Origin: Scleromitrula shiraiana | Taxonomy: Eukaryota; Ascomycota; Leotiomycetes; Helotiales; Sclerotiniaceae | Direction: 5' to 3' | NCBI GenBank assembly: GCA_028455995.1 | Contig: JABELC010000015.1 | Coordinates: forward strand, 1-64,000 | DNA length: 64,000 nucleotides | Shown here: positions 37,477 through 51,025 of the stretch, in pieces | Position numbering within the stretch: position 1 is the stretch's first letter | How the letters are laid out: each line of letters starts with the position of its first letter | Position numbers and translations under genes: made by a program | Notes under the pieces: model-generated | What the model was told of the DNA's origin: nothing | Database searches by the model: none | The model's input: the letters and a program-made list of their open reading frames with translations, nothing else

Positions 37477-39964
37477 TAGATCTATAAAAAATAAAATAAA
37501 CAATAACAATTTTTATAAAACAATTAAATTTTCAAATTAATGTCCATATATTGATTTCTTTTAAATAGTTTAATAAAATTTTAATATAAACTGATTTAAT
37601 TTTTTAATTTTTACGAAAAATCTTTCATAATTCAATTTCAACTACCTTAAAAAATATTATAATTGAAATAAAATTAAATAAAATTTCAAGAATTATTTAA
37701 AAATTCGTTTATAATTTTAATCAAATAAACATTCTAACTTTCTAATATTGTATTATTTTATTAATCTTATTATTTTAATTTTTAATTTATTTATTTAAAA
37801 ATCAAAAATTTCAAAACGGAAAATAATACTATAAAAGAATTAAATTATGTTTTTTTTAAAAAATTCCTAATCAAAATTCATATATGCAATAAACAAATAA
37901 TAAATGTTTTCTTTATTTTGTTTTTTAAATTTCTTTTTTTTTGGATTTCTAAATTTATTAATTTATCATTTTATTACAATTAATATAAATGTATTCATAA
38001 TTTTAATTAGAATAATAATAAAATCCAAACATTTCAATATTGTTTAATCACAAAAACCGATTTTTTTCTAAAATATTTAATATTATTGAATAATGGAAAT
38101 TAAACAATTTGAATCTTATTTTCAAACAAATAATAATAATGACATTAAATTTAACAATTTTAAATTCAAAAATTTGCGAATTTATCTTTTTAATATTTCG
38201 TTAACTTAAAACAAAAAATATGTATCTAAATTTTAAATCTTTAATGAAATAAAAATTATTATAATAGTCTAAATTAATTTTCCAAAAGAGTTTTTACTTT
38301 TGAATATCAATTTCTTTTGGGAAAAAAAAACCTGATTTAAAATTTAGAAAAAAATACTTTTCTTAAATTATTTCATAATTTTAAATTATTAAATTGAACT
38401 CATTGAATAAATCAATTGATATTATTGAATTTCGAAACTAATAAATATTATAATCTTTTAAAAATATTATTTGAATATTTTTAACAGTATAAATTGCAAT
38501 ATTCAATAAATTCAATAGTCATATAAAGATACAAATAAAATTGATATAAAATATAAAATACATATTGAAATTTTAGGTAATTCTAAGTTTTTATATAAAT
38601 ATTAACTTTATATTGAATTTAATAAGTATTTAAAACATCTTTCTTATATTAATCTTTTGTTATAAAACTGTATTTACATAATTTCTAAATCAACTTCATT
38701 ATATATGAAAATATAATTTTTTAAAATTTTGAATTTATATGTTTTTTATTTTCTTTGCATGGATTATAATGATATCTTATGATTAGATGTTTTTGATTAT
38801 AAAATCAATATTTTTAACTTTTTTTATAATATTAATTTAAATAATTAAAATTTTACTATTTAAAAATTTGAATTATTAATATATAAAAATAAAAAGATTT
38901 TAATTTTAATCAAACCTTTACAAACAGAAAATCAATAATATGATAGTATATAATTAATTTTTGATTCTACAATAAAAGTTATAATAACTTGAATCAATTT
39001 AATTCTTTAATTTTTTTCAAAAATAAAATTCTTTAGTTATCATAGAGTTTTTATTAGAAATCTAAATTTTATTCTTAACCATCTTTATATTTTTGAATTA
39101 TTAAAATCAAAATAAAATTTTATAAAGAAACCACTTTCAATTATTCATTTTACTATAAAAGTTATGATTGAACTTTCAATATATTTATTTAAAAACTTTA
39201 TAAGATTGAATACATTTTGAATTTCTTTTTTTGTTTCAAAAAAGATATCTTTTATAATAGATTAAAATTAATTAATGAAAATTATCTTTAATACTCTTAA
39301 CGAAATTAGTTTTTAAATATGATAATAATTTACTTTATATTGATATCATTTTGAATAATATTCATTCAAAATCGATTAATTAATTTAAAAAAAAAGTATT
39401 GAATTTATTATTTTTAATTAATTTTATAAATTTTTTAGAGTTTTTAGAATTTCAAATTTTAATTTTAATAGTTTTTATAAATATTTTATAAATCAGTAAT
39501 TCATAAATGTATATCTCATTTCTATTTATTTCTTTAGATTATAATATCTTTTTTTGAGTTCATTACTTTTCTTTTTTTGATATATTTTTTGAAATCTTGA
39601 AGAAAATCTAAAAACATTCTTTATTTATCTTTCTTTTTCGATAAATTAATTATCTTGATCATGAAATTATATATTTTTAAAATAAGATTCATAATTAAAA
39701 GTCTATTAAATACATAGAATTAATGTAACAGAAATTCAATTTAATTTAGATAAAATCTTTTTTAAAGATTGTTTTGATTAATTTAAAACTAGTTTCTTTA
39801 TCAATTATTATAAATAAATTAATAAAATGCATATCTGTTTATTTTACAATGATTTTAAATTCTTTTACTAGATTGAATAAAATTCAATTATTATTTGATT
39901 TCATTATATTGATTATTAAATGTTATTAATTTATATAGATATTAAAATATGTTCATAAATGTAC

Positions 39965-40375
<411 letters not shown>

Positions 40376-41105
40376 ATATTGAATGTAAAAAACTTAAATA
40401 GAAATATATCGTTAAAAAACCAGAAAAATAATACAAATAAATAAACAAAAATAAACAAAACTAAATAAAGGTAGAAAGGAATTTTATATGATATAATATA
40501 TAAATAATATAATATCATATAAGATATAAATAATATAATATCATATAAAAAACATCATATAAACGTCACTAAAATCAAAATATGAATAAAAAATAATATT
40601 AAAAGAAATAAAAATTATAATTCCAATAGTAAAGAAAAGATTTAATTACTAAACAAAGTTTTTATTTTAAATAATAATATTATTAAAATAAGCAATTTAT
40701 CGAACATAATAATTATCTACTATGTAAAAACTACATTTATAAAATTATAAATATTAGAAATTTATGTATTAGCCTCGTTGTTTTTCTATAATAGTTTTGA
40801 TTAGCTTTTAATAAGATGATATATTTCAATATTTTGTAAAATTACAATTTTTTTGAAAAAACTATTTATTTTAGCCAAAATATTTTATTCTAAACTCATT
40901 TTGACAATAAATTCAAAAAATGATCTGAACGAGATCTAAGTAAATATATGAATGCAATCAATATTCAAAAAAGATTTAATTGGATTTTACAACTATAATC
41001 AAAAATGAATAAACAAATAAAATTTATTTATTTGAAATATTGTTAATAAATTTCTAAATTTTAAATAAAAAAACAAACAACTTGAAATTCGAAGATTCAA
41101 ATTTT
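40376..41105. other. AT-rich DNA, unassigned
   Basis: No gene recognised. A short direct repeat, atataaataatataatatcatata, occurs twice (about 40,495-40,550). Slightly higher C/G near 40,765-40,800 and 40,920-40,960 is not identifiable. Confidence 0.5.
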
Positions 41106-41107
41106 TT

Positions 41108-41560
41108 TACTCGATTAAAATAAAATTGAAGCACGCGCAAATTACCGAAAAACCCTCAAAATCAACAACTTTGTACAAATCATCTTATATGTTAATATAA
41201 ATAAATCGATTAATTATTTATAGAATTATCTAAAATGTTATATATAAATTATTTTTATATTAAAATATTTATTATTATAATTTTAATTTAATTTAAATCA
41301 AATAAATTATTATATTAAAAAATAATAAACATATATATAAATATATAAAAAAAACTTTTATTTAATATAAATATTATATATATTAGAAATATATAAAAGA
41401 ATATGATATAATAAAATTAAAAAAATATACATAATATTTATAAATATTAAATATTATTATAATTTCAATTTTTGAAAAACATCAAAATTATTTCAAATTT
41501 CTATATATAATAATTTATATTTCTATAATTATTATATTCAAATATTATTCAATATTAATA
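41108..41560 (+). mobile_element. Partial copy of the palindromic TA element (left arm only)
   Basis: It starts TACTCGATTAAAATAAAATT, continues GAAGCACGCGCAAATTACCG and AAAAACCCTC, and follows the left arm of the 36,498 element with about 85 bp missing near 41,277, then fades near 41,560 (..attattattcaatatt). The right arm is absent, so it cannot form the long hairpin. Confidence 0.7.
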
Positions 41561-44500
41561 TTTTAAAAACTAGATTAAAATAAAATAAATTTAAAAAAAA
41601 AAAAAGAAAATAGATAAAAATAAATATTAATATTATTATTATAATAATATTATATCATTATTATATATTTTTATATGTTTTTATATATTTGTATATATTT
41701 TTATATAATTGAATATAATTTATATATTATATTTTATTATAAAATCTTATTTATAAAACAATTATTTTTAATGTTTTTTGATTATATTTGTTAAATAAGA
41801 AAAATTATATTTTATATTTAATTTTATATAATGTTTATATTAATTTAAAATTGAGTTATTTATAAAATACAAATGTTTATAATAGTTTGAAATTAGATAA
41901 TTACGCATATTTTTTATTTTAATTTTTAAAGATTTTTATTTTGTAAATTATATTGATTTATATTTTAATATATTTTTAAATTGTTTATAAAAATTATATA
42001 GTTAATTTTTGTATTTTTGTATATAGTTTTTTTAAATAAATATTAAATTATAATTTCTTTATTAAATTTTAAAAAAATATATTTTATTTTTTAATTTTTA
42101 TATATTTAATATTTTTTGAAATTTTTATTTAATATAATTATTCATTATATTATTATTTTTTAAAAAAATATTATTATTTTTATATTTAGAATTAAAGAAT
42201 TTATTAATAATAGATTATTTAAAGAAAAAGTTTATTAAAATTGATATAAGAAATGATATATAGAAAATTAGAAATATTTAAAAAATTTTTAATAGTTTTA
42301 ATTAATATATATTAAAATAAATTATTAATATTTCATATAAATAATATTTATTATTAAATTTCATTATTAGATAAATAATTTAAATGTTTTTTATATTTAA
42401 AAAAACTATATTTTTTATTTTATATTTTGAATAATTAATTTTATGATAATTAATATATTTAAATTAAATTTCATATATTGATATTAAAATCTTTTATAAG
42501 AAATCAATAATTTTTTAAATATATATTATTGTTACTATATTTATGAATAAACTTTTTTTTTATATCATAAATATTGATTATAAAGAAAAAAAAAGTTTTA
42601 TTTCTAATTTAAAATTCAAATTGTAATTTATAAAAAATGATGATATTAAAATTGATTTAGATATAGCATTATTTAAAACGAATTTAGCTAATAATAATTA
42701 ATCCATTTAATTATTTTGTAAAAAAATAATAAAATTATATAAATACATTTTTATTATTTGATTTGAATTTTTTAATTGATTATTTATTTATAAATAAAAT
42801 ATAGAATGAAATAATAAAATTTTTTTTAATTATTTATATAATTATTTTTAAAATATTAATATAAATTAAATTTTTCAATTATTCATTATAATATCAAAAA
42901 TATTATATAGATTTTAAATTTAAAAAACTAAAAATATTTATTAAATCTATAATATTTAAAAAGATAATAAAAATAAAATAATATATTTTAATTAAATAAT
43001 TAATAATTATTAAAATATATTTATATAATATATTATAATATTAATATTTTAATAAAGATATAATATAGTCAATAACAATATTTAATTAAACATAATAAAG
43101 TATTTTTAATAAATATAATAAATCTTAAAAAATTAAATATAAAGTTTTTAAATATAAATAAATATAATAATGTTTTATAAAATAAACAATATTTTATATT
43201 AAACTTTTTTAAATATATAAATATTAAATTATTTTAATATATTTTATATAATTTAAATAATTTATTAATAAAATAAAATAATTATAATAAAAGATTTATG
43301 TTATTATCTTTTTATTTAAAAAAATAAATAATTATTTTTTATAATAAATTCTTTCTTTTTATAAAGTAAATTATGAATAAAATCGATCATAAATATTTCA
43401 ATAATTTTTGAAATTAAATTTATAATTTTTTTAATTAAACTGCTTAAATTCTATATATAGCGATATTTAATTGTTTATATATTTTATTAATAATTGTATT
43501 GATTAAAGTTTTGATATTTAAAATAAACTTTTTAAAATAAACTTTGATTATATTTAGATTAAATAAATTTAAAATATATAAGTTTAATTTATTAGATTAT
43601 AATAAAACTTGTTAATATTAATTTATATAATCATTATTTATATTTTTAGAAATTAGTTTTTTTTTAAAAGATTAATTTAATATATTAAATTAAATTGTTT
43701 TTATACTAAATTAATAATAAATATAAAAATAAAATTTATTCAAAAATTTAATCTATTATATTTAATAAGTATTAAATTGTTTTATAATTATAAAATATTG
43801 AAAATTCTTATGATTTAATAAAATATCGAAATTATTTATTTTTTTTAATTTTAGTTTTTGTTTTTTAAATATTTTTAATATAATTAATAATTCTTTATTA
43901 TAAATATTATGATTATATTTCTATAAAAAATATTTAAATAAAAAATAAATTATTAAATATTATTTATTATTAAATTATTTTTATAATAATATGCTTTTAA
44001 AAGTTTAATTAAAAATATTAGTTTTTATAGTTATTTTGAGATCTAGATTATAATATTTAAATATTAATATAAAAATAAATAATATTTTCAATTTTTTAAA
44101 TATTTTTTAACAAATTGAAAATTAATATTAAAAAATATTTTTCTATAACAAATTTATTAGCGAATTTATTATTTTAAAATATCTTTTAATAAATCATTAA
44201 TAAAAATTTACAAAGTTAAAAAAGTTCTACAATTTTTTTAATTGAATTAAAGTTTTTTAATTAATAATAATTTTGATTTTATTTGGATTTATAAAAATCT
44301 TATTGTTAAATATAATTAATTTTAAGTATTTTGTCTTTACTATATTAAACTCGCATTTATTAATATTAAAATAAAAGTTTATTTTATAAACCCTTGTTAA
44401 AACCTTTTATATATAGTTTTTATAATTATTTTTATTTATAAAAAAAAATTAAAATATTATCGAAATAAATAAAGATAATAATATTAAAAAATTAAGAAAA

Positions 44501-47500
44501 AATTATTAATAAAAACTTAAAAATAAATTAGAGCATTATATAAATTAAAAAAAATAATCATATATTTATATAACTTATACTAAATAATAAATATAATTTT
44601 TTATTTATTTTCTTTTTTTAAATAGATTTTATTAAAAATTATGAATATATTAAACTTTATAAAGATCTTTGTTTTATCTAATTACTTAAATATGTTTTTT
44701 ATTAAAAAAATTAAAAAATAGTTTTTGATTATATTTTTATTAAAATTATAATAATTAATATATATGTATATATTCTTTTTAGGCTTTTTTATTAAAAATA
44801 TTAATATTATTATAAATGATATAAATTTTTTAATAAATCTTTTTTTATATTATTATTGATATATTTATAAATAATTTTATATTTTTTGATTATAAAAAGA
44901 TGATTTTTATTATAAAAAGATTTGAAATTAAATTTTAGATCAATATTAACGTTTATAATAATATATTTAGATAAAATATTTATTAATTTTTTAAAAAAGA
45001 TATTAATAAGATTTTAATACTTCAATAACAATTTAAATAAAATATATATTTTATTATAATTTAATTTATTTTCCATATATTTGTCGATATTTTTATCTGA
45101 AATCTTGTTTAAATTGAGAGTTTAAAAATAATTATCCAAAAATTCATGTAATTTAGGGTTTAATTAAATCTTAATATCTTTATAAAAGATTATATTTTTT
45201 AAGATGTTTTAATATAAATCCATAATAATAATTTTTTAATCTATATAAATATTATTCAATAAATGATTTAATATAAACTATTTCATTGAAATGCTTCTTT
45301 ATTAATAGTAAAATAATATTAAAAAAACTAATAAAATATATATTTTAATTAATCTATTAAAATTAATTATTTTTTTAAAAATAGGAATAATAAATAGCTT
45401 GTTTATAATATTTTATAAAAAATAAAATATTATTATATAATATTAATTAATTATAATTTTAATAAATTTAGATTATAATGAATAAATTATAAATTTATTT
45501 TTATTAAAATTCTCTATAATATTAATTTTAAAAATTAGATTATTATTTTTATTTTTATTATTTAAATTTTTAATATTTAAAATTTTATTATTTGAATTTA
45601 AGTTTTTGAATATATTAATTTTTATTTTTGATAATAAATAAAAAAAATCTTTATTTATAATATTTTTTATTATTAATATGAACTTAATTATAATTATTTT
45701 GATTTTGAAAATTATACTAATTTTATATAAATAAAATAAAATTATTAGAGATTAAAAAAAAAAGGCTAAAGCTTTTTTCAAAATTTTTAATATATATAAT
45801 GATAAAATAGAAAATAAATAATATTGCAAATATAAAAAAAAATTGAAAATTAAATTATTATTAATATAATATATATATAAATTATATAATTATAATTATA
45901 ATATATTTAAAATGATATCAATATTAAATTTTATAAAAAAAAAAAGAAAATTAAAACAAAATCTTTTAGATATCTTAATAATAAAATAAATAATAACAAT
46001 TCAAATTATATTTTTTAAAAAAAAAATTTTATTATTATTTAATAAAAAATATTAGGGTTTAAAAATATCAAAAATATATTAATTATTATAATATATAATC
46101 AAAATATTAATAAAAGTTTGTATAAAATATTCAAAAAAAAAATAATAACATATATAATTTTGATTTAATTTTATAAAATTATAAAATAATAAATTAAATA
46201 AATTATTTAATAATAAAATACTATATATAAAAAGTTTTAAAATATTCAGTTTTAAATTTAAAACATTTTTTAAATTATTTATAAAATAAATTAATATATT
46301 TGAATTAAATAAAGATTTTTAATATCTATTTATATTGAAAATGCTTTTTTTTTGTTTCTTTAATTTTTTTTAAAATATAGTTTATAAATAGAGTTGATGT
46401 TATAATAGATAAAATAGAAATTATAAGTATTTAATAAAAGTTGGAGAAAATAAAATTGTTTATTTGATAGTATTTAAATTGATATTTTTTATAATTTTGT
46501 TTAAATTTGAAATTATTATTTTAATTATAAATAATAATATTAAATCTATTATATAAATGCTTTAAGTTAGTTTAATTAATTTTATGGTTTTTATTAATGA
46601 TTTTGATTAAGTATTTTTTTATATAATGATTATTTTTATTATAATATATATATTCATTTTTAGTATAATGATATAGTTTTTTTTTTATAAATCTAATTTA
46701 AAAAAGATTTATTAAATCATTATGATTATAATTTATTATTAGAATTTTAGAGATTTATTTAAAAAAAATTATATTAAAAGTTTTAGGGTTTAAAATAAAT
46801 TTATTTTTTTGTATAAAAATGAGTTTATTTTTTTAAAGTTTATTAAGAAAAGTTATTTATTTTTTTAAATTATTATTTGTTAAAATAAAGGTATTGCTTT
46901 AAAGAAAATTCTTTAAGTTATTGTTGATTTTTTTTTAAATAAACCAATTTTAATATTATTATTATAGTTGAATTCAATAATGTAAAAAATAAATTTAATA
47001 TAAAAATCCGGCTAAATTAAATTATCTATAATTAATTTATGCAATTTAATAAAAATTATTTATTAATTATTTATAATATTAAAAAATATAAAAAAAGCTT
47101 TAAATATTATAATTATTATTTATTAAAACTATTAAACAAAATTAGCAAAATATTTATAAACAATTTATTAAATAAATTAAAAAAAAATAAACACTATACT
47201 ATCAAAAAAAAAAAGATTATATAAAAGATCTTAATAATCTTAAAATAAAAATAAAAAATATCAATAATGAATTTAAAACAAAAAAAATTGTAAAAGATTT
47301 TTTATATAATAAATTTAATATCTTTATTTTTTTTATTATTGAAAAATCTTTTTAAATCCAAAATTAAAAAAAAGATATTACAAAAATTTAAAATAGATTA
47401 AAAAACTATATTAAAATTTTATTAAACTTTAATAAATTTATTACTTAATTTTTAATTATTTTTTTATAAAGCTATAAATTATTAATTAATTTTAAAATAA

Positions 47501-48060
47501 ATTATATTTTAATTATAAAAAACAATAAAAAAAGTGTTAAAAAAATTGCTTATTATTATTAATAATAATAAAAGTTTTAAAAACCTTTTAATAAAGTCTT
47601 TTAATATTAAAAAATTGAAATACTTTTTTAAAACTATATAAAATAATTATTATATTTAAAAATTGTTTTTTATTAAAATTAATTAATAAATTATTAATAT
47701 TATATAAATTATATATAATAATAATATCAAAAATAAAAAAATAGATTTAATATTTAAATATAAAAAATAAATTATAAAAACTATTCATTAATAAATATTC
47801 TATAAAATAAAAAATACGAAAAAAAAAACTTCTTTAAATTAAAATTATACTCAATTATATAAATAATTAAATAATTAAAAAACAAATTTCTATAACTTTA
47901 AAATATTAAAAAATATAAAAATTAAATAATCAAAAAAACTAAAATAATTATAAACAATATATATTTAAAATAAAATAAAATTTATATAAAAAAAAATAAA
48001 TCAAATTATCAAAATAATAAAATTATTGATTCATAAAAAACTAAATCTGAACTAGCTAAA
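41561..48060. other. AT-rich degraded DNA, unassigned (6.5 kb)
   Basis: No gene, RNA or repeat boundary could be supported. It is of the same extreme A/T composition as the mutated transposons to the left; C and G are nearly absent. The plus-strand open frame of 61 codons at 47,039-47,224 is Lys/Asn/Ile low complexity with no recognisable domain. It is probably further RIP-destroyed transposons, too altered to align by eye. Confidence 0.5.
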
Positions 48061-48287
48061 GAAAGCCGATTATATAAAAATGGTTTTGGCCTTATGGCCT
48101 AAGGCTACATTTATACAAAACCTTAGATATAGACCCTTAGAGACGTGACAATTTATTATTATATTTTAAAAATTCATTAAATATCGATTTGTTTATTTTT
48201 ACACCAAAACTAGAACTATAAACGCTTAGACTCTTTAATTAATCTTGAATAAAAACTTAAAGATTATTATTGATCAAAAAATTTTTA
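48061..48287. other. Transition zone from AT isochore to normal DNA
   Basis: Base composition begins to rise. A short inverted repeat, TTTTGGCCTTATGGCC with TAAGGC (about 48,084-48,107), lies here, followed by AGACCCTTAGAGACGTGAC. No gene seen. Confidence 0.5.
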
Positions 48288-48426
48288 TGTAGAGTAGTAT
48301 ATCGAAGGGTCTGAGGGTGAGATAATGTACAGCACCCTTCTTGATCTCCTCCAACAACTACTAGTGCAATACAAGGATTATCCATATATTGTACTGTTCC
48401 ATACCCCAAAGTCTAACTAACAAACA
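48288..48426 (-). repeat. Divergent LTR-like segment at the isochore border
   Basis: The reverse complement begins TGTTTGTTAGTTAGACTTTG and continues GGGTATGGAACAGTACAAT, then ATCAAGAAGGGTGCTGTAC, clearly related to the first ~110 bp of the 35,272 LTR. The remaining part is dissimilar. Differences are not mainly RIP-type, so it is a different subfamily, not just a mutated copy. No target duplication was found (tttta left, tcttc right). Confidence 0.6.
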
Positions 48427-48619
48427 TCTTCCTGGTATAGTTGACAGGCATATTGTATAGGTATGTATGTATCTCTTAACTGTTCTGATATGTTAGAAAC
48501 TCTTGGCACAAACTGTTGGTACAAGCAGTAAGCTGCAAGTCTCTGCTTAGACTATAAAACACCGCAGCAACTCAAGAAGACTGTTAATAACTTCAATCTC
48601 TTTCTTTATATCGTTCGTC

Positions 48620-50160
48620 ATGATCGCCGTCGAAATCATAGAAACGATATTGATTGCGTTGGTAATAAGTAGCAACCGGGGCAATCTACATGCTTTACTT
48701 TCGCCCGTTAAAAAACATACCAGGACCTAAGCTTGCAGCACTCACCTGGACAGTACGTCTTTCACATCAAGAAACTTCATCAAAAATATGGTCGGCAATT
48801 CCATCGTTTCCCAACAACTCTAAACGCTAAATATATGTTGCAGGACCAATTATTCGTATCACACCGGACGAGCTTCATATTAATGACGTAGGCTTTTTTG
48901 ACACAATATACGCACCCTCATCATCTCGAAGGGATAAGTATGCTTGAAACATGAAGCAACTACGGTTTCCTGGAGGTGTCGGTTCTACAGTGTCTTTTGA
49001 TCTTCACAAAAAGCGTCGTGAAGCTTTGGCTCCATTCTTCAGTAAAAGAAATGTTCTCTACCTGGAACTATTGATCACGAGTAAGGTCAAACAGCTCTGC
49101 GATTTAGTTGCAAGCCATGCTATTGAAAAGTCGCCGCTCAATGTTTCGGATGTGTTCTTTGCATTTTCCAACGAGTATGGTCTACACTAATATCAAACAT
49201 TCACATTCTTGTACTTAATGAAAATAGCATGGCCGAGAACTTCTTATTTGCCCGTGAAGTGAACAATCTTGCGGATGAAAAAAAGGCTGCATTGCTGCGT
49301 CGTAACACCTATCAGCTCTTAAGGGGCGTTCACAGAAATAAACATATGCCGTGGATTCCTGATATTCTCGAGAAACTCTCGCCATTCATAACCAAACAAA
49401 TGATGCCGCCTGGTCTGGCTGATATGTTCGCTTTATTTGCGATGAGTTTTCGATCAATTTTCTTAAATCATCAATTAGCCACTATTGATATGTTGCCAAC
49501 AGAGAGTTCGTGCTGAACTTGAAACCATAATGGAAGCCAAAGCACCTGGAAATACGAACAAGACACTAGGTCCAACAGGAAAAGAGTCAGTATATGACTC
49601 GGTTCTGGATAATACTAGCTTGCCAGAATCAGAGAAGTCATTAATGCGACTTAAAAATGAAGGATCATTTCTTGTCCTTGCTGGCACAGAGTCCCCGCCA
49701 AAACGTTGAGTATAGTGTTTTACCACCTTCTCGCCAACCCTCCAATTCTCGCGAGGCTACGTGATGAGCTCAGCACACTCTCAGATAGTTCAACATGGCT
49801 TCAGCTTGAGCAACTGCCGTATATGGCTGCTGTCATTGAAGAAGGGAACCGCCTCTCCTTTGGAGTCACTGCCCGTACAGCCCGAATTCGTACGAACCAC
49901 TGACATATACTCCGTCTCAATATGCTATCAAATCTTCGAAATCCAACAAGAGCTACATCATTCCAGGAGGTACACCAGTTAGCACAACTACTCTCAATAT
50001 ACATACGGCCGAGAGCGTCTTTCCAAACCCTTTTGTGTTTAATCCTGAGCGATGGCTAGGTGGGAACGGCCGTATGATCCGTAAATTTCAGATGGCATTC
50101 GGCATGGGTGGGCGCAAGTGCATGGGCAATATAAATCCTCATCAACTCCATCAATAGAGT
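48620..50160 (+). pseudogene. Cytochrome P450 pseudogene (trichodiene-oxygenase-like group)
   Basis: All P450 landmarks can be read, but in shifting frames: hydrophobic N-terminus from 48,620; FRPLKNIPGPKLAALTWT from about 48,692; KYG/PIIRITPDELHI across a 53-bp intron (48,791-48,843); a stop (tga) at 48,946-48,948 just before the MKQL block; DLHKKRREALAPFFSKRNV; FSND/MAENFLFAREVN across an intron (about 49,174-49,225); I-helix LAGTES; ExxR as EEGNR; FNPERWLG; heme loop FGMGGRKCMG (50,098-50,127, Cys codon 50,119). Lesions: frame break near 48,670; frame break or deletion near 48,750-48,770; phase mismatch around 49,446-49,502; one extra C in the CCCC at 49,693-49,696, after which GTESPAKTLSIVFYHLLAN is restored; a shift at 49,885-49,902; loss of frame right after the heme loop. 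The substrate is not inferable. Assembly errors are an alternative, but so many lesions argue for a true pseudogene. Confidence 0.85.
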
Positions 50161-50517
50161 CTTCAAGCACCCGACACGCAATCTGTTCGTGAGAGTTGTC
50201 GACAGGGCTGTATCACATGTACATGGAACTCTGAACGAAAGAACTATCTACAAGCTTTATTTGCTTCAAAAATGCTCGGAATTATTTTGATTGGTCTTCC
50301 TACTCCCGCTGCGAGGAACATTGAAACCGAATGAGGCTTTCACATACCTAAGAAATGGTGTGCTGTGTTGTTGGCTGAAATGTTACCAAATCTGGATTAG
50401 GAATTATGGGATGTAAAATCTGGGGTATACATATAAAGTTACAAACGTCAATGCGGGACCCGGAACTATTCCGCATCACTGCCCAGTTTACTGGTATGTA
50501 CCTAGACCTAACCTACT

Positions 50518-50556
50518 ACTATAGACAGTAACTATAGACAGTAACTATAGACAGTA
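50518..50556 (+). repeat. Three tandem copies of a 13-bp unit
   Basis: ACTATAGACAGTA is repeated three times without change. Confidence 0.95.
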
Positions 50557-50665
50557 CATAGTAGGTTTGTTCAACAATTTTGGTGAAATCATAGTTTGAC
50601 TTTCTAATCATAGAGAGAAGAAACTAAGGATCAATTCAGCCCCAGCTATAGCTACAGCTATAACC

Positions 50666-50720
50666 TTGACTTGACTTGACTTGACTTGACTTGACTTGAC
50701 TTGACTTGACTTGACTTGAC
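50666..50720 (+). repeat. (TTGAC)11 microsatellite
   Basis: Eleven perfect pentamers, about 300 bp upstream of the SCOT start codon. Length variation among strains is likely. Confidence 0.97.
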
Positions 50721-51025
50721 TATTATTTGACTTCACTCCACTCAAGAGTCAAGAGATCCTCCGTGTACGATGTCTTTCCGCTATCACCCCTCGGCATGCA
50801 TAGGCAAATAACTTACCCGTACCCCACAACCCCAAGGCTCGGCTCTCCACGATATAAAATATATACATTGGATTGTCCATACATTCATTCCATTGCATGT
50901 TGAATATATTTGGAATACAACAATGAACATACATTCTACCGTAATAACTATTTTCTATAGCATATATATTTCCTAACGATCGTTCATATTGCTGATCATC
51001 AATTAATTTCCTCATCAATAATAAA

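Larger units (their letters stand above)
35440..39950. repeat. Unidentified repeat, copy 2, interrupted at 36,050-37,478
   Basis: It is the second direct copy of the 31.5-35.2 kb repeat. Its sequence is broken by a compound insertion bounded by gatct on both sides (36,046-36,050 and 37,479-37,483); removing it restores alignment with copy 1 near 32,150-32,165. It ends before the ATA microsatellite at 39,970. Confidence 0.6.
50161..51025. promoter_or_regulatory. Intergenic region and promoter of the SCOT gene
   Basis: It contains the decayed P450 C-terminus/3' region, a 13-bp triplet repeat, a TTGAC microsatellite, and a TATA-like TATAAA at 50,853-50,858, about 170 bp before the start codon. 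The 89-codon minus-strand open frame at 50,749-51,018 has no recognisable domain. Confidence 0.5.

Noticed and set aside
48000..51025. Secondary-metabolite cluster around the P450
   Set aside because: No polyketide synthase, terpene cyclase, NRPS or transporter is nearby; the next genes are housekeeping.
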